Shown: piece by piece, positions 9,050-18,623 of the stretch
How the letters are laid out: each line of letters opens with the position of its first letter
Numbering within the stretch: the first letter of the stretch is position 1
DNA from: Enterobacter ludwigii
GTDB lineage: Bacteria; Pseudomonadota; Gammaproteobacteria; Enterobacterales; Enterobacteriaceae
Assembly (NCBI GenBank): GCA_023023105.1
Contig: CP083824.1
Coordinates: 3,906,001 to 3,970,000, forward strand
Length of the DNA: 64,000 nucleotides
Direction: 5' to 3'
Made by a program: the position numbers and the translations under genes
The notes under the pieces: generated by a model
What the model was told of the DNA's origin: nothing
Databases searched by the model: none
Seen by the model: the letters and a program-made list of their open reading frames with translations, nothing else

Positions 9050-9952
9050 TTAGATACAAGCCCGTTCGAACAACCGACGCGCGGCTGGCGTTAACCCTGA
9101 CATATGCATGCAGGCATGCACCATTCCCGGCAACCGTTCACAGCGTACTGGCACCCCCGCCTCCTCAAGCCGCAGAGCATACTCTTCAGCCTCATCGCGC
9201 AAGGGATCATATTCACAACTCAGGATGGTTGCTGGCGGTAACCCCCTCAGCGAGGCCATATGCAGCGGCTCGGCATAAGGATGACGACATTCTCCCAGAT
9301 AGTTCTCCCAGCAAAACACCATCGCATCACGCGTTAAATAATAACCTTCAGCAAATTCACAATAGCTTTGGGACGACATTTCGCGACTTAACGCCGGGTA
9401 GAGCAGCAACTGATGCTCAATGTGAGGTCCGCCGCGACCCCGGGCCAGCAGAGCTGTCGCGGCAGCAAGATTGCCGCCAGCACTGTCGCCGCCCACCGCC
9501 AGACGGGTCGCATCTATCCCCAAAAGCGCGGCCTGTTCACTGGCCCAGCACAGTGCCTGATAAACATCTTCTAACGGCCTTGGGAAGGGGAACTCCGGTG
9601 CCAGACGGTAATCAACGGAGAGTATTTTCCGACCAGTAGCATTGGCCAGTGCCTGACAGGGCCGATCGTACAGCGCCAGCGAGCCCAGATACCATCCGCC
9701 GCCGTGAGCAAAGAGCATTGCAGGCAGAACGATTTCAGCGTTTGAGGCAGCAGGCGTATACGCGCGAAGACCGATAGCGTAACCATCATCAGCGATAACA
9801 ACGTAATGTTGAATGCCGCAACCTGTTTCCTCCTCACCCTGTAGCCGCAACAAATCCACTTCGGTGGCGGCACGCAGGTCGGCTAACGACGCCGGTTGCG
9901 GCGCGCCCGATGACGCAGCCAGAAAGTCAGCAATGTTTTTATCAAGCGGCAC
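9050..9952 (-). CDS. Alpha/beta hydrolase, HSL-type esterase/lipase
   Basis: A 300-residue hydrolase of the hormone-sensitive-lipase family (Abhydrolase_3). The oxyanion-hole motif 'HGGGWYLGS', nucleophile elbow 'GGDSAGGN', acid 'EYDPLRDEAEEYA' and His 'GMVHACMHMSG' are all present in order. It is the third gene of a leftward operon and overlaps the upstream hydrolase by 11 bases. With a second hydrolase and an isomerase upstream it probably takes part in the breakdown of a carbohydrate- or ester-containing compound. The actual substrate cannot be read from sequence. Confidence 0.88.
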   Translation of the reverse strand: MPLDKNIADFLAASSGAPQPASLADLRAATEVDLLRLQGEEETGCGIQHYVVIADDGYAIGLRAYTPAASNAEIVLPAMLFAHGGGWYLGSLALYDRPCQALANATGRKILSVDYRLAPEFPFPRPLEDVYQALCWASEQAALLGIDATRLAVGGDSAGGNLAAATALLARGRGGPHIEHQLLLYPALSREMSSQSYCEFAEGYYLTRDAMVFCWENYLGECRHPYAEPLHMASLRGLPPATILSCEYDPLRDEAEEYALRLEEAGVPVRCERLPGMVHACMHMSGLTPAARRLFERACI

Positions 9953-10838
9953 GATCGGTGTCCTCTGAGAGAAAGGGTACGATTAGCCCAATAAACGCCT
10001 CATGACACTCTTCGGTAATAAAATGCCCGCAGTCCGCCACCGTCTCGCCACGCAAATCAATGGCATTGCCCTGTAGGGTTATCAACGGCGCATCGCGCGT
10101 CGCATGTTCGGCCCCCACCGTTAACACCGGCATGGTTAAAGGTGTTTGCGCACGGCGCTGGTTCTGCCGGATGGTTTCCGGGATAGCGCGATAATAGTCG
10201 AAGCCCGCACGCAGCCCGCCGGGTGTTGAATAGGCGGCGATATACACCTCTGCGGCAACCCGTTCACGTCGATGAGACCAGCGGTCGAAAATATAGCTGA
10301 GATACTGTGATTCGCGCCCGCTGGTCAGGGTTTCGGGTAGATCCGCCAGTTGATTGAACATGAAGTGCCAGAGAAAGATGTTCTCTTCCGGTGCGACAAA
10401 AATCGGCGGTGGTGGTGCCAGTCCAGGGATAACCGCTTCTGTCAGCACAAGTCTTTCTATCGCCTGAGGAAAATCGCTTGCCATGGCATAACCAACCCAC
10501 ATGCCGATATCGTGACCCACTATGCTATAACGCGCATGGCCCAGCTGCACCATCATGGTATGCAGCATGGCACCGACACGTCCGGTATCATAGCCGTCGC
10601 GCGGTTTATCTGACTCAACAATGCCCGGAGGGTCGACCGCTATCGCCTGAAAACCCGCCGCCGCCAGCGCCTGAAGGACATAGCGCCAGGTATACCAGGT
10701 CTGCGGCCAGCCCGGTATCAGCAATACCGGTTGTCCTTTTCCCGCCACGACGCAGTGGATGCGCTGTCCGTTCACTTTCGTATAGACGTGTTCTGCCCTG
10801 AGATCCGCGTGCGCGATCTCACCGTATTGTTGTTCCAT
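9942..10838 (-). CDS. Alpha/beta hydrolase, epoxide hydrolase/dehalogenase-like
   Basis: A 298-residue alpha/beta-fold hydrolase. It has the strand-turn 'LIPGWPQTWYTWRYV' (oxyanion HGxP-like) and the elbow 'VGHDIGMWVGY', in which an Asp rather than Ser is the likely nucleophile, as in epoxide hydrolases and haloalkane dehalogenases. The C-terminal His is in 'VADCGHFITEECHEAF'. It sits between the isomerase (25-base gap) and the HSL-type esterase (11-base overlap) in one operon. Substrate unknown. Confidence 0.87.
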   Translation of the reverse strand: MEQQYGEIAHADLRAEHVYTKVNGQRIHCVVAGKGQPVLLIPGWPQTWYTWRYVLQALAAAGFQAIAVDPPGIVESDKPRDGYDTGRVGAMLHTMMVQLGHARYSIVGHDIGMWVGYAMASDFPQAIERLVLTEAVIPGLAPPPPIFVAPEENIFLWHFMFNQLADLPETLTSGRESQYLSYIFDRWSHRRERVAAEVYIAAYSTPGGLRAGFDYYRAIPETIRQNQRRAQTPLTMPVLTVGAEHATRDAPLITLQGNAIDLRGETVADCGHFITEECHEAFIGLIVPFLSEDTDRAA

Positions 10839-10862
10839 GGTGACTCCCTGTGATGTCGTAGC

Positions 10863-11918
10863 TTAGCGAATGCCGAGTAATGCGTTGATTTGCTGAGGGT
10901 TAACTGGCGCACCGGCGAAATCATCGAAGACTTTATCGGTGATGTGAATAATATGGTCGCGGATGAACGCAGCACCTTCTCTGGCACCATCCAGCGGATT
11001 TTTCAGACAGCACTCCCATTCCAGGGTTGCCCAGCCGGCATAATCGTATTGAGTCAGCTTCGAGAAAATAGCCCTGAAATCCACCTGACCGTCACCTAAT
11101 GAGCGAAAACGTCCTGCACGATCGACCCACGACTGATAGCCACCATAAATACCCTGACGCCCGGTCGGATTAAATTCAGCGTCTTTGACGTGGAACATGT
11201 TGATCATGTCCTTATAAATATCAATAAACTCCAGATAGTTAAGCTGCTGTAGCACCATGTGGCTGGGGTCGAAAAGTATCCGGCAGCGGGGATGCTCTTT
11301 CACCCTTTGATAAAACATTTCAAACGTCACCCCATCATGCAGATCTTCGCTCGGGTGGATCTCATAGCAGAGGTTAATACCCTGCTCGTCACAGGCGTTA
11401 AGCACCGGCATCCAGCGCCTGGCCAGCTCGTCAAAGGCGGTTTCAATTAACCCTTCCGGGCGCTGCGGGAACGGGAACAAATAGGGCCACGCCAGCGAGC
11501 CAGAGAAGGTACCCAGATCGCTGAGTCCAAGCCTGGCAGAGGCCTTGACCGCCATCAGCAGCTGTTGCTGTGCCCATTCGCCGCGGGCCAGTGGGTTGCC
11601 GTGGACTTCCGGCGGCGCAAAGCTGTCGCATAAGCTGTCGTAAGCAGGATGTACCGCCATCAGTTGGCCGAAGATGTGGCTGGTCAGCTCACTCACCACC
11701 AGGCCATGCTCCGCCAGCATACCGGTCAGATCGTCGCAGTAGGTCTGGCTTTCTGCCGCCGTCGCCACGTCGAAGAGACGGCGATCCCATACCGGGATTT
11801 GCAGAGCGCTAAACCCCGTTTCCGCCGCCCACCGGGCTATCGCAGGCAAATTATTGAATGGGGCCGCATCATCGCTGAACTGAGCCAGATGGAGAGAGGG
11901 ACCTTTGAGGGTTTTCAT
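10863..11918 (-). CDS. Sugar-phosphate isomerase/epimerase-like TIM barrel
   Basis: A 351-residue member of the xylose-isomerase-like TIM-barrel superfamily (AP endonuclease 2 family). Metal-binding acidic and His residues are visible in 'CYEIHPSEDLHDG', 'ILFDPSHMVLQQ', 'MFHVKDAEFNP' and 'ATLEWECCLKNP'. It is the first gene of the leftward operon with the two hydrolases. Its ribosome binding site (AGGAG) lies within the right half, in transcript sense, of the 38-bp palindrome at 11923-11960, so expression is probably controlled there. Relatives act as sugar or inositol isomerases and epimerases; the exact reaction is not assignable. Confidence 0.87.
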   Translation of the reverse strand: MKTLKGPSLHLAQFSDDAAPFNNLPAIARWAAETGFSALQIPVWDRRLFDVATAAESQTYCDDLTGMLAEHGLVVSELTSHIFGQLMAVHPAYDSLCDSFAPPEVHGNPLARGEWAQQQLLMAVKASARLGLSDLGTFSGSLAWPYLFPFPQRPEGLIETAFDELARRWMPVLNACDEQGINLCYEIHPSEDLHDGVTFEMFYQRVKEHPRCRILFDPSHMVLQQLNYLEFIDIYKDMINMFHVKDAEFNPTGRQGIYGGYQSWVDRAGRFRSLGDGQVDFRAIFSKLTQYDYAGWATLEWECCLKNPLDGAREGAAFIRDHIIHITDKVFDDFAGAPVNPQQINALLGIR

Positions 11919-11922
11919 CGTA

Positions 11923-11960
11923 TACTCCTATTGTTTGTCGATTGACAAACAATAGGAGTA
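11923..11960. promoter_or_regulatory. 38-bp near-perfect palindrome, probable TetR operator
   Basis: Arms TACTCCTATTGTTTGTC and GACAAACAATAGGAGTA are perfect 17-bp inverted repeats separated by GATT. The site ends 5 bases before the isomerase start and contains that gene's AGGAG, and lies about 100 bases upstream of the divergent tetR-type gene. A dyad of this size between a TetR regulator and its divergent operon is the normal place for its operator. In RNA the same repeat would form a hairpin sequestering the isomerase ribosome binding site. Confidence 0.75.
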
Positions 11961-12059
11961 AAGCCGGATAACCGCAAGCGAAAATTATAAATTCGTTGGT
12001 AATCCAGATGATTTAGGCGATCCTGTTTCACTGAATTCAGGACCAACCGGAGCAACAAA

Positions 12060-12650
12060 ATGGCAGGCAGACCGCGCCAGTTCGATCGTGACCAGGCGCT
12101 TATCAAAGCGCGCAACCTGTTCTGGCGACAGGGTTATGAAGGAACCTCAATGTCGGATCTGGTGGCAGAGCTGGGGATTGCATCGGCACGGATTTACAAG
12201 GCGTTCGGTTCAAAAGAGCAGCTCTTTCGGGAAGCTATCGCCGATTACGAAAAACAGGAAGGCGGTTTTGCGGATCGGGCCTTATCCGCAGGGGGCAACG
12301 TGCGGGATACCATCCAGACGCTGTTAATGGATGCGGTTCACCTGTACTGCCATCCGGATTTGCCGCAAGGATGTATGGTGGTGGCCTCTGCAGCCAGCGT
12401 CAGTGCGGAAAATGAAACGCTCAAAACCTGGCTGGCACAGCATCGCCTGCAGCGTACGCAGCAGATCATCGATCGTCTCCACCAGGCAGTGCATAACGGT
12501 GAACTGCCGGATACGACCGATGCAGAGAGTCTGGGAGACTATTTTGCCGTCTTTTTACATGGTTTGTCGGTGCAGGCCAGAGACGGTGTTCCTGAATCTC
12601 GTTTGCAGGCGGCGGTTAAGCAAGCGCTTAGCCTGCTGCCGCATTGCTGA
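12060..12650 (+). CDS. TetR/AcrR-family transcriptional regulator
   Basis: A 196-residue regulator with an N-terminal TetR HTH: 'GRPRQFDRDQALIKARNLFWRQGYEGTSMSDL' followed by 'GIASARIYKAFGSKEQLFREAI', and a helical ligand domain with 'GCMVVASA' as in the TetR_C / YcdC-like subgroup. It diverges from the isomerase-hydrolase operon, which it probably represses through the palindrome at 11923-11960. The ligand is unknown but is likely a substrate or product of the operon. Confidence 0.9.
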   Translation: MAGRPRQFDRDQALIKARNLFWRQGYEGTSMSDLVAELGIASARIYKAFGSKEQLFREAIADYEKQEGGFADRALSAGGNVRDTIQTLLMDAVHLYCHPDLPQGCMVVASAASVSAENETLKTWLAQHRLQRTQQIIDRLHQAVHNGELPDTTDAESLGDYFAVFLHGLSVQARDGVPESRLQAAVKQALSLLPHC

Positions 12651-12660
12651 GTGCGAAGCA

Positions 12661-12939
12661 TCAATGATGATCGTCGTACTGATGCTCAATCACCATCCCT
12701 TCCGCCACGCTCGCCACATGCCGCGCACGCGGGTGATAAACCGGAGCAGGCGCTGGCGCGGCATAGACCGTTTGTGACGGTGCAGGCGCGACGGCTACCG
12801 CCTGCGGAACCGTGGTGGATGACGGGACAATCACCACTTTATAACCGCTCGGGACATCCACGGTGACGCTTTGCGCCATTGCTGAATTAACCATAGCCAA
12901 GCCTGCCATGACGGCCAATACAATATAGGACTTTTTCAT
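12661..12939 (-). CDS. Small secreted Ala/Pro-rich protein, unrecognised
   Basis: A 92-residue protein with a clear Sec signal peptide ('MKKSYIVLAVMAGLAMVNSAMA', cut after AMA). A short beta-prone segment 'SVTVDVPSGYKVVIVP', a Pro/Ala/Val linker and a His/Asp-rich C-terminus ('HQYDDHH') follow, the last perhaps binding metal. No function is recognised. It is convergent with the TetR gene with 10 bases between the stops. Confidence 0.7.
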   Translation of the reverse strand: MKKSYIVLAVMAGLAMVNSAMAQSVTVDVPSGYKVVIVPSSTTVPQAVAVAPAPSQTVYAAPAPAPVYHPRARHVASVAEGMVIEHQYDDHH

Positions 12940-13071
12940 AGACTGTATTATTTCCGGTAAAATAAGAAAATTAATAATGTCGGGAGGAGCTTAAGGCTAT
13001 ATTAATTCCCATCGCCGTTACGGTGCAGAAAATGCCAAATATATTGTTACATTAACACATGAAAATAATAA

Positions 13072-13104
13072 CGTAGGCCGGGCAAGGCGCAGCCGCCGCC
13101 CGGC
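13072..13104. repeat. REP-like palindrome
   Basis: GTAGGCCGGGCAAGGCGCAG continuing into CCGCCGCCCGGC forms the typical enterobacterial REP (repetitive extragenic palindrome) stem. It sits between two small minus-strand genes. Confidence 0.6.
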
Positions 13105-13118
13105 AACATAAAACAATT

Positions 13119-13319
13119 TTAATTAATCGCGATATGACCTTCCGGCGTATTTATCCAGCGCGGCGCTTTCAGCGTATCGGCGTAATATCCCACCAGCTCA
13201 CACAGCAAATCCTCTATCACGCGCGCCATCTCCTCTGGCAGGGCGCGGCCGATCAGCAACTGGGTTAAGACCTGGCAGTATTGCCCGAGCCGACAAGGGG
13301 CATTCCCGGAAGCCGTCTC
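13119..13319 (-). pseudogene. Short open frame without a good start, probable gene remnant
   Basis: On the minus strand the frame ending at 13119 reads about 65 codons of protein-like sequence ('CRLGQYCQVLTQLLIGRALP' and later 'WINTPEGHIAIN'). A stop lies just upstream and no ATG, GTG or clear ribosome binding site opens it. The only internal ATG leaves about 36 codons. It may be the tail of a decayed gene or a small gene starting from TTG. It is not recognised. Confidence 0.35.
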
Positions 13320-13329
13320 GCAAATCTAA

Positions 13330-13584
13330 TTAATACTTAATATCCCGCGCTTTTTGCCGTCCGGCCTGTTTCATCTGACGCTTGTCCTGACGGCAGTCGT
13401 GATTACTCTGGTTATTGTTCGCCACGCAGGTCTGCTTCACCTGCCGTGACGCGTCGCGGGTTTCCTGCCTGACATCACGCGACACACGCCGCTCTTGCGC
13501 CTGCTGGGTGGCGCTGGCAGATACCGAAAACAGCACAAGAAACATGACAGAAAGGACAGGGATGACGGACAACGATCTGTTCAT
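13330..13584 (-). CDS. Small secreted basic protein, unrecognised
   Basis: An 84-residue protein with a signal peptide ending near 'SVSASA'. The remainder is highly charged and Arg/Gln-rich ('RRVSRDVRQETRDASRQVKQ') with two cysteines ('TCVANNNQSNHDCRQ') that could form a disulfide in the periplasm. No known family is recognised. AGGTGTTG precedes the start as a weak ribosome binding site. Confidence 0.65.
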   Translation of the reverse strand: MNRSLSVIPVLSVMFLVLFSVSASATQQAQERRVSRDVRQETRDASRQVKQTCVANNNQSNHDCRQDKRQMKQAGRQKARDIKY

Positions 13585-13711
13585 AGCAACACCTCGTAGA
13601 AGGAGCCCAGAACGTCAGTGGGTTTAGCCAAAGAATAGCAGTTTCAGAGAAATATAAATGAGGAAGGCGCTAATAATGCAAGGCCGCACCTGGCAGCCTT
13701 GCAACATATCG

Positions 13712-15259
13712 TTATGCGGTGAGACGGAATTTCTGCACCGAGCGCTGAAGCTCTTCGGTCTGGCGTTCCAGTGCAGAAGCCGCTGCAGAAACCTCCTCCA
13801 CCAGCGAGGCGTTCTGCTGGGTAACGCCGTCCATCTGCGTAATGGCAATACCGACCTGAGAAATACCCTTACTTTGTTCCTCAGAAGCTGAGGCGATCTG
13901 TTTCATAATGGTTGTCACCTCCGTCACGTCGCGCAAAATCGCATCCATCGTGGTGCCGGTGTCGCCCACCAGCTGCGCGCCCTGCTCTACGCGGGTAACG
14001 GAGTCGGCAATCAGCCCCTCAATTTCCTTTGCCGCATTGGCGCTGCGGCTTGCCAGGTTACGGACTTCACCTGCCACCACGGCGAAACCGCGCCCCTGCT
14101 CACCCGCGCGCGCCGCTTCAACGGCCGCATTGAGTGCCAGAATGTTGGTCTGGAAGGCAATGCTGTTGATGACGTTAGTGATTTCAGCAATTTTCTTCGA
14201 GCTTTCAGAAATGCCGCTCATGGTGGTCACCACTTCCTCCACCAGCGAGCCGCCACGGCTGGCGGTGGTCGATGCCACATCTGCCAGTTGGCTTGCCTGA
14301 CGCGCGCTTTCCGCATTCAGTTTCACGGTTGCAGTCAGTTGTTCCATGCTGGCAGCCGTCTCTTCCAGCGCAGCAGCCTGCTCTTCGGTACGGGAAGAGA
14401 GATCGTTATTACCGCTGGAGATTTCCGTCGCACCGCGCCAGATATTTTCACTGCCGGAGCGGATAGTGCTGACCGCTTCGCGCAGACTGTCCTGCATCGC
14501 GCTCAACAGAGGAACCAACTGCCCCACACAGTTGCGGCCGAAGGGTTCAATTGGCTGACTGAGATCGCCCTGGGCAATCTGGCGGAACTGCTGGCGAATG
14601 CGGTCCAGCGGTTTGACCAGCATCGCGACCAGGTAGCGGTCGGTGAAAAGCAGGATCAGCAGGCCGATAATAGTGGCGGTGATAATCACCGTACGCGTCA
14701 TGCTGGTCAGGTTGTCCACCACCACGCGGGTGCTGTCGAGCGCCTTCGCGGCCGCGTTGTTAAAGTTCTCGGCAGCAGCACCAAACGCACGGCTTAGCGG
14801 CGGGGTAACGTTATTGGCCTGCTGGCGATAGCCATCCAGAGTCTCCAGCTTCGCCTGCTGCATTTGCGGCGTGATACCTTGATCAAGCAACGCCTGCCAG
14901 GTACCGATGACCTGAGCAGAAATCTGTTCGTCCATTGGTCCTGGCGAGATCGCTTTCATCTCGGCCAGTTTCTTACCCATGTTATCCAGTGCCTGTTGGG
15001 CAGAGGCCAAATCCGGCGTGCCGCCTGCGGCTTTGACTTCCATCGCACGGCTCAAACGGGTCACAAAGCGGAAATACTGATCGTTGCCCTGACTGAGTAC
15101 CGTCATCTGTTTGACCAGTTGACGATCCACGTCATTGCCATCCGAAACACGCGAAAGGGACCAGGTACTGTACAGGCCAACACCCGCCCACATTAAACAA
15201 AAGATCCCGAGAATCGTCAGCATGACGAAGCGGATCGTGAAATTACGGAGCATATTCAT
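13712..15259 (-). CDS. Methyl-accepting chemotaxis protein
   Basis: A 515-residue chemoreceptor. TM1 is at about residues 10-30, followed by a helical periplasmic sensor (TarH-like four-helix bundle), TM2 near '[18 protein letters not shown]', a HAMP domain ('[27 protein letters not shown]') and the signalling domain with the hairpin '[32 protein letters not shown]'. The C-terminus ends '...[10 protein letters not shown]' and lacks the NWETF pentapeptide that tethers CheR/CheB in Tar and Tsr. Its promoter is of the flagellar sigma-28 type (15312-15338). The ligand is not predictable. Confidence 0.95.
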   Translation of the reverse strand: MNMLRNFTIRFVMLTILGIFCLMWAGVGLYSTWSLSRVSDGNDVDRQLVKQMTVLSQGNDQYFRFVTRLSRAMEVKAAGGTPDLASAQQALDNMGKKLAEMKAISPGPMDEQISAQVIGTWQALLDQGITPQMQQAKLETLDGYRQQANNVTPPLSRAFGAAAENFNNAAAKALDSTRVVVDNLTSMTRTVIITATIIGLLILLFTDRYLVAMLVKPLDRIRQQFRQIAQGDLSQPIEPFGRNCVGQLVPLLSAMQDSLREAVSTIRSGSENIWRGATEISSGNNDLSSRTEEQAAALEETAASMEQLTATVKLNAESARQASQLADVASTTASRGGSLVEEVVTTMSGISESSKKIAEITNVINSIAFQTNILALNAAVEAARAGEQGRGFAVVAGEVRNLASRSANAAKEIEGLIADSVTRVEQGAQLVGDTGTTMDAILRDVTEVTTIMKQIASASEEQSKGISQVGIAITQMDGVTQQNASLVEEVSAAASALERQTEELQRSVQKFRLTA

Positions 15260-15311
15260 AAGTCTTCCTTGCCGTGAGGGTGAATTCGCCCAGAGGCGAG
15301 TACTTCTCTCG

Positions 15312-15338
15312 TTATCGGCAGGAACCGGGGAAATTATA
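15312..15338 (-). promoter_or_regulatory. Sigma-28 (FliA) promoter of the chemoreceptor gene
   Basis: On the minus strand TATAATTT at 15338-15331 is followed by exactly 11 bases and then GCCGATAA at 15319-15312, a perfect -10 element for FliA (consensus TAAAGTTT-N11-GCCGATAA). It lies about 53 bases upstream of the start codon, as expected for a chemotaxis gene. Confidence 0.8.
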
Positions 15339-15488
15339 ACGTTTTGTGATCATTTTTGATTAGCGTGGCTTCATTAGTCACACAGCTGACGTTAACCATC
15401 ACCTCGCGCTTAGTTATGTCATTTGTGATGTGATAAGTTCAGAATGAAAACGTTGTTTCGAAAATTCAACGATAAAAAAGGAGACATC

Positions 15489-16529
15489 ATGTCCTGGAAC
15501 CCTGACCCCGCCCGCTATGAAAATATGCAGTACCGCTACTGCGGAAAAAGCGGCTTGCGCCTGCCAGCACTATCGCTTGGTTTGTGGCATAGCTTTGGCC
15601 ACGTACACCCTCTCGAATCCCAGCGCGCGCTGCTGCGCAAAGCCTTCGATCTCGGCATTACTCATTTCGATCTCGCCAATAACTACGGCCCTCCGGCAGG
15701 CAGCGCGGAAGAGAATTTCGGCCGCCTGCTGCGTGAGGATTTTTCCGCGTATCGCGACGAACTGATTATCTCCACTAAAGCGGGTTACGACATGTGGTCG
15801 GGGCCGTATGGGTCAGGCGGTTCGCGCAAATATTTGCTTGCCAGTCTCGATCAAAGTCTGAAGCGGATGGGTCTGGAGTATGTTGATATTTTCTATTCCC
15901 ATCGCGTCGATGAAAATACGCCGATGGAAGAGACTGCGGCGGCACTGGCCCATGCTGTGCTAAGCGGTAAAGCGCTGTATATCGGGATTTCATCCTATTC
16001 AACGGAGCGCACCCAGAAAATGGCTGACCTGTTGCGTGAGTGGAAAATTCCGCTGCTTATTCATCAGCCATCCTACAACCTGCTCAACCGCTGGGTAGAT
16101 AACACCGGCCTGCTGGATACGCTTAAGCAAAACGGGACGGGTTGCATTGCGTTTACCCCGCTGGCGCAGGGGTTGCTTACCGGAAAATACCTGAACGGGA
16201 TCCCTGAAGATTCTCGCATGCAGCGCGAGGGTAAAAAGGTACGCGGCCTGACGGAAAAAATGCTGACCGAAGCCAATCTCAACAGCCTGCGTTTGCTGAG
16301 TGAAATGGCGCATGTCCGTGGACAGACGATGGCGCAGATGGCACTGAGCTGGTTGCTCAAGGATGAACGCGTTACCTCAGTGCTGATCGGTGCAAGTCGC
16401 CCGGCCCAGATCGAAGAAAACGTTCGGGCCCTGGATAACCTGCACTTCAGCGAAGATGAGCTGGAAAGGATTGATCGACATGTTGCGGACGGGGAGTTGA
16501 ACCTGTGGCAGGCATCATCGGATAAATAG
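15489..16529 (+). CDS. yghZ: L-glyceraldehyde 3-phosphate reductase, aldo/keto reductase
   Basis: A 346-residue aldo/keto reductase (AKR14 group) matching E. coli YghZ/Gpr. The start at 15489 is chosen because AAAGGAG lies just upstream; an in-frame ATG at 15444 would add 15 unmatched residues. The active-site tetrad is Asp ('DLANNYGPP', with Tyr), Lys ('ISTKAGYDM') and His ('IFYSHRVDE'). The NADPH-binding C-terminal part reads 'TSVLIGASRPAQIEEN'. The enzyme reduces L-glyceraldehyde 3-phosphate and methylglyoxal in the cytoplasm. It is monocistronic here. Confidence 0.95.
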   Translation: MSWNPDPARYENMQYRYCGKSGLRLPALSLGLWHSFGHVHPLESQRALLRKAFDLGITHFDLANNYGPPAGSAEENFGRLLREDFSAYRDELIISTKAGYDMWSGPYGSGGSRKYLLASLDQSLKRMGLEYVDIFYSHRVDENTPMEETAAALAHAVLSGKALYIGISSYSTERTQKMADLLREWKIPLLIHQPSYNLLNRWVDNTGLLDTLKQNGTGCIAFTPLAQGLLTGKYLNGIPEDSRMQREGKKVRGLTEKMLTEANLNSLRLLSEMAHVRGQTMAQMALSWLLKDERVTSVLIGASRPAQIEENVRALDNLHFSEDELERIDRHVADGELNLWQASSDK

Positions 16530-16573
16530 GTCTTTTCGCCCCCTCAGCCCGTAGGGCGAGGGGGACACGTACT

Positions 16574-17101
<528 letters not shown>

Positions 17102-17143
17102 TCAACGGCGCTGACTGTTTGCAATAACTCAACGGTACGTCAC

Positions 17144-17647
17144 TCAGACGTTATCCGGGTTAACCTCCGGACGTGCGTACTCAGGCCAGACAAGCGCCAC
17201 CAGCTCAGGATAGGCTTCCAGACTGAACTCACGAAAGCACTGACGCAGATTTAATACGTCGAGGTCAGAATATGATACTTTCTCACCGTTCAGACAGCGT
17301 TTTTTGATATTATCATAATATTTATACACTGCTGAATTCAGGTCGCTGCAGCGACGCTGTGCCTCAAACAGTCCGGGCGTATCATTAATTTCCGACATTT
17401 TCATGCGTTTAATTGTCGCGTGTAAAAAGTCGATATATTCATGGTTCACCCGCCAGTACCAAACAGGCGTTACTGAGTTCATCAATACAGAGAAATGATC
17501 TTCCCCTTCCTCTTTTGTCATCCGTTCAGGTTGTGGAGGTTCACTGGCGTCCTTCGACACTTTCGTTTTATTGAATTCCTGCATCAATAAAAGAACACCA
17601 GCGGTCAGTAATAGTAATGTGATGACCGTAAAAAAGATGCTGTTCAT
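17144..17647 (-). CDS. Unrecognised membrane-anchored protein
   Basis: A 167-residue protein with one N-terminal transmembrane segment ('FFTVITLLLLTAGVLLLM') and a soluble, probably cytoplasmic domain rich in Tyr, Glu and Lys ('FSVLMNSVTPVWYWRVNHEYIDFLHATI'). It has no recognised family. It sits where E. coli carries yghA, together with two further unknown genes. All three are more AT-rich than the flanking backbone, which suggests replacement by transferred DNA. Confidence 0.7.
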   Translation of the reverse strand: MNSIFFTVITLLLLTAGVLLLMQEFNKTKVSKDASEPPQPERMTKEEGEDHFSVLMNSVTPVWYWRVNHEYIDFLHATIKRMKMSEINDTPGLFEAQRRCSDLNSAVYKYYDNIKKRCLNGEKVSYSDLDVLNLRQCFREFSLEAYPELVALVWPEYARPEVNPDNV

Positions 17648-17750
17648 GGGTAGGCTCCATTTTTTTTGATTTTAAAATTGCCTCATGATATTGTCAACGA
17701 ATCTCACGCCTTTACCAACCCCACCCTGTTGAAATTAAAGGAAATTAAAA

Positions 17751-18155
17751 ATGCTGCCCGACTATCTCGTCCCGGCTAAGTACCACATTGCGTCTGTGGA
17801 ACAGCAACCCGCGGAAGCAGAAAAAGAGGCGAGTTTCACTCAGGGAAAAAGAAAGCTCTCCGATTTCGAGCCTGACATATTAATTGGCGTTTCCCAAACA
17901 GGGAAATCCCGTAATATGTTGCTGGAAGAGCACGATCGTCATATAAAGGACCGCTTATTTCGCGCTATAAAAATTGAAGCCTTTGTCCATCTGCTGAATG
18001 ACCTGCAAGCCGAAGGCGAAATAGATGCCCAGAAACTAAGTCAAATAATGGCCGAAAAAACAGAAGAAATAAATGAAGCGGGCAATGAAATTTGGCTTAA
18101 TCTAATTACACGAGAAAAAAACAACCCTATATTTTACACCCTGGGGGAAGATTAA
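17751..18155 (+). CDS. Unrecognised soluble protein, first of a pair
   Basis: A 134-residue, charged, mostly helical protein without signal or membrane segments. A Lys/Glu-rich N-terminal part precedes 'FRAIKIEAFVHLLNDLQAEGEIDAQKLSQIMAEKTEEI'. AAAGGAAATTAAAA precedes the start. It ends one base before the GTG of the next gene, so the two form a two-gene operon. No known domain is recognised; the pair is AT-rich compared with the exb/met genes downstream. Confidence 0.68.
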   Translation: MLPDYLVPAKYHIASVEQQPAEAEKEASFTQGKRKLSDFEPDILIGVSQTGKSRNMLLEEHDRHIKDRLFRAIKIEAFVHLLNDLQAEGEIDAQKLSQIMAEKTEEINEAGNEIWLNLITREKNNPIFYTLGED

Positions 18156-18156
18156 C

Positions 18157-18609
18157 GTGAAAGAAATTAAAAATAACGACGTTTATTTGACTTTAGATGA
18201 TAAAAAAAGTGATGAATTTATCTTAAAGCAAAATCTCGACGCGCTGAGAAAGACAAAAAATGACGAGATGACGCGTATAACACAAGATTTGGTATCGATC
18301 CCGGCGACGCTGGTGCGTCTGAAATGGCAGAATCGCCGTGAAATTTACCCGCTACAGGTCAAAGAAGAAATTTACGGTGCCGTGTTGAATGCCATCATCG
18401 AGCAGCGTCCAGAGCTGAAAGAGAAGGTGCTGGGACGTCTTGAGGCCAATTATCAGTATCTGCTTGCCAGAGAAATCGCCACCCTGCGTCTGACGCGCAA
18501 GCTGTCAGACGGTGAGTACCGTACCTCAAACGTCACCTGCGTGGCGCTTGATGAGGACGCGCTGGCTTCTCACCCGACCGCTCCTGCATCCACTGATACA
18601 AAAAAATAA
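18157..18609 (+). CDS. Unrecognised soluble protein, second of a pair (GTG start)
   Basis: A 150-residue charged protein starting at GTG 18157, directly after the stop of the previous gene. The N-terminal half is Lys/Asp-rich and AT-rich in DNA; the second half ('PLQVKEEIYGAVLNAIIEQRPELKEKVLGRLEANYQYLLAREIATLRL') is helical and closer in base use to the backbone. No family is recognised. The tight coupling suggests a complex with the first protein. Confidence 0.66.
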   Translation: MKEIKNNDVYLTLDDKKSDEFILKQNLDALRKTKNDEMTRITQDLVSIPATLVRLKWQNRREIYPLQVKEEIYGAVLNAIIEQRPELKEKVLGRLEANYQYLLAREIATLRLTRKLSDGEYRTSNVTCVALDEDALASHPTAPASTDTKK

Positions 18610-18623
18610 TCAAACCGATATGC

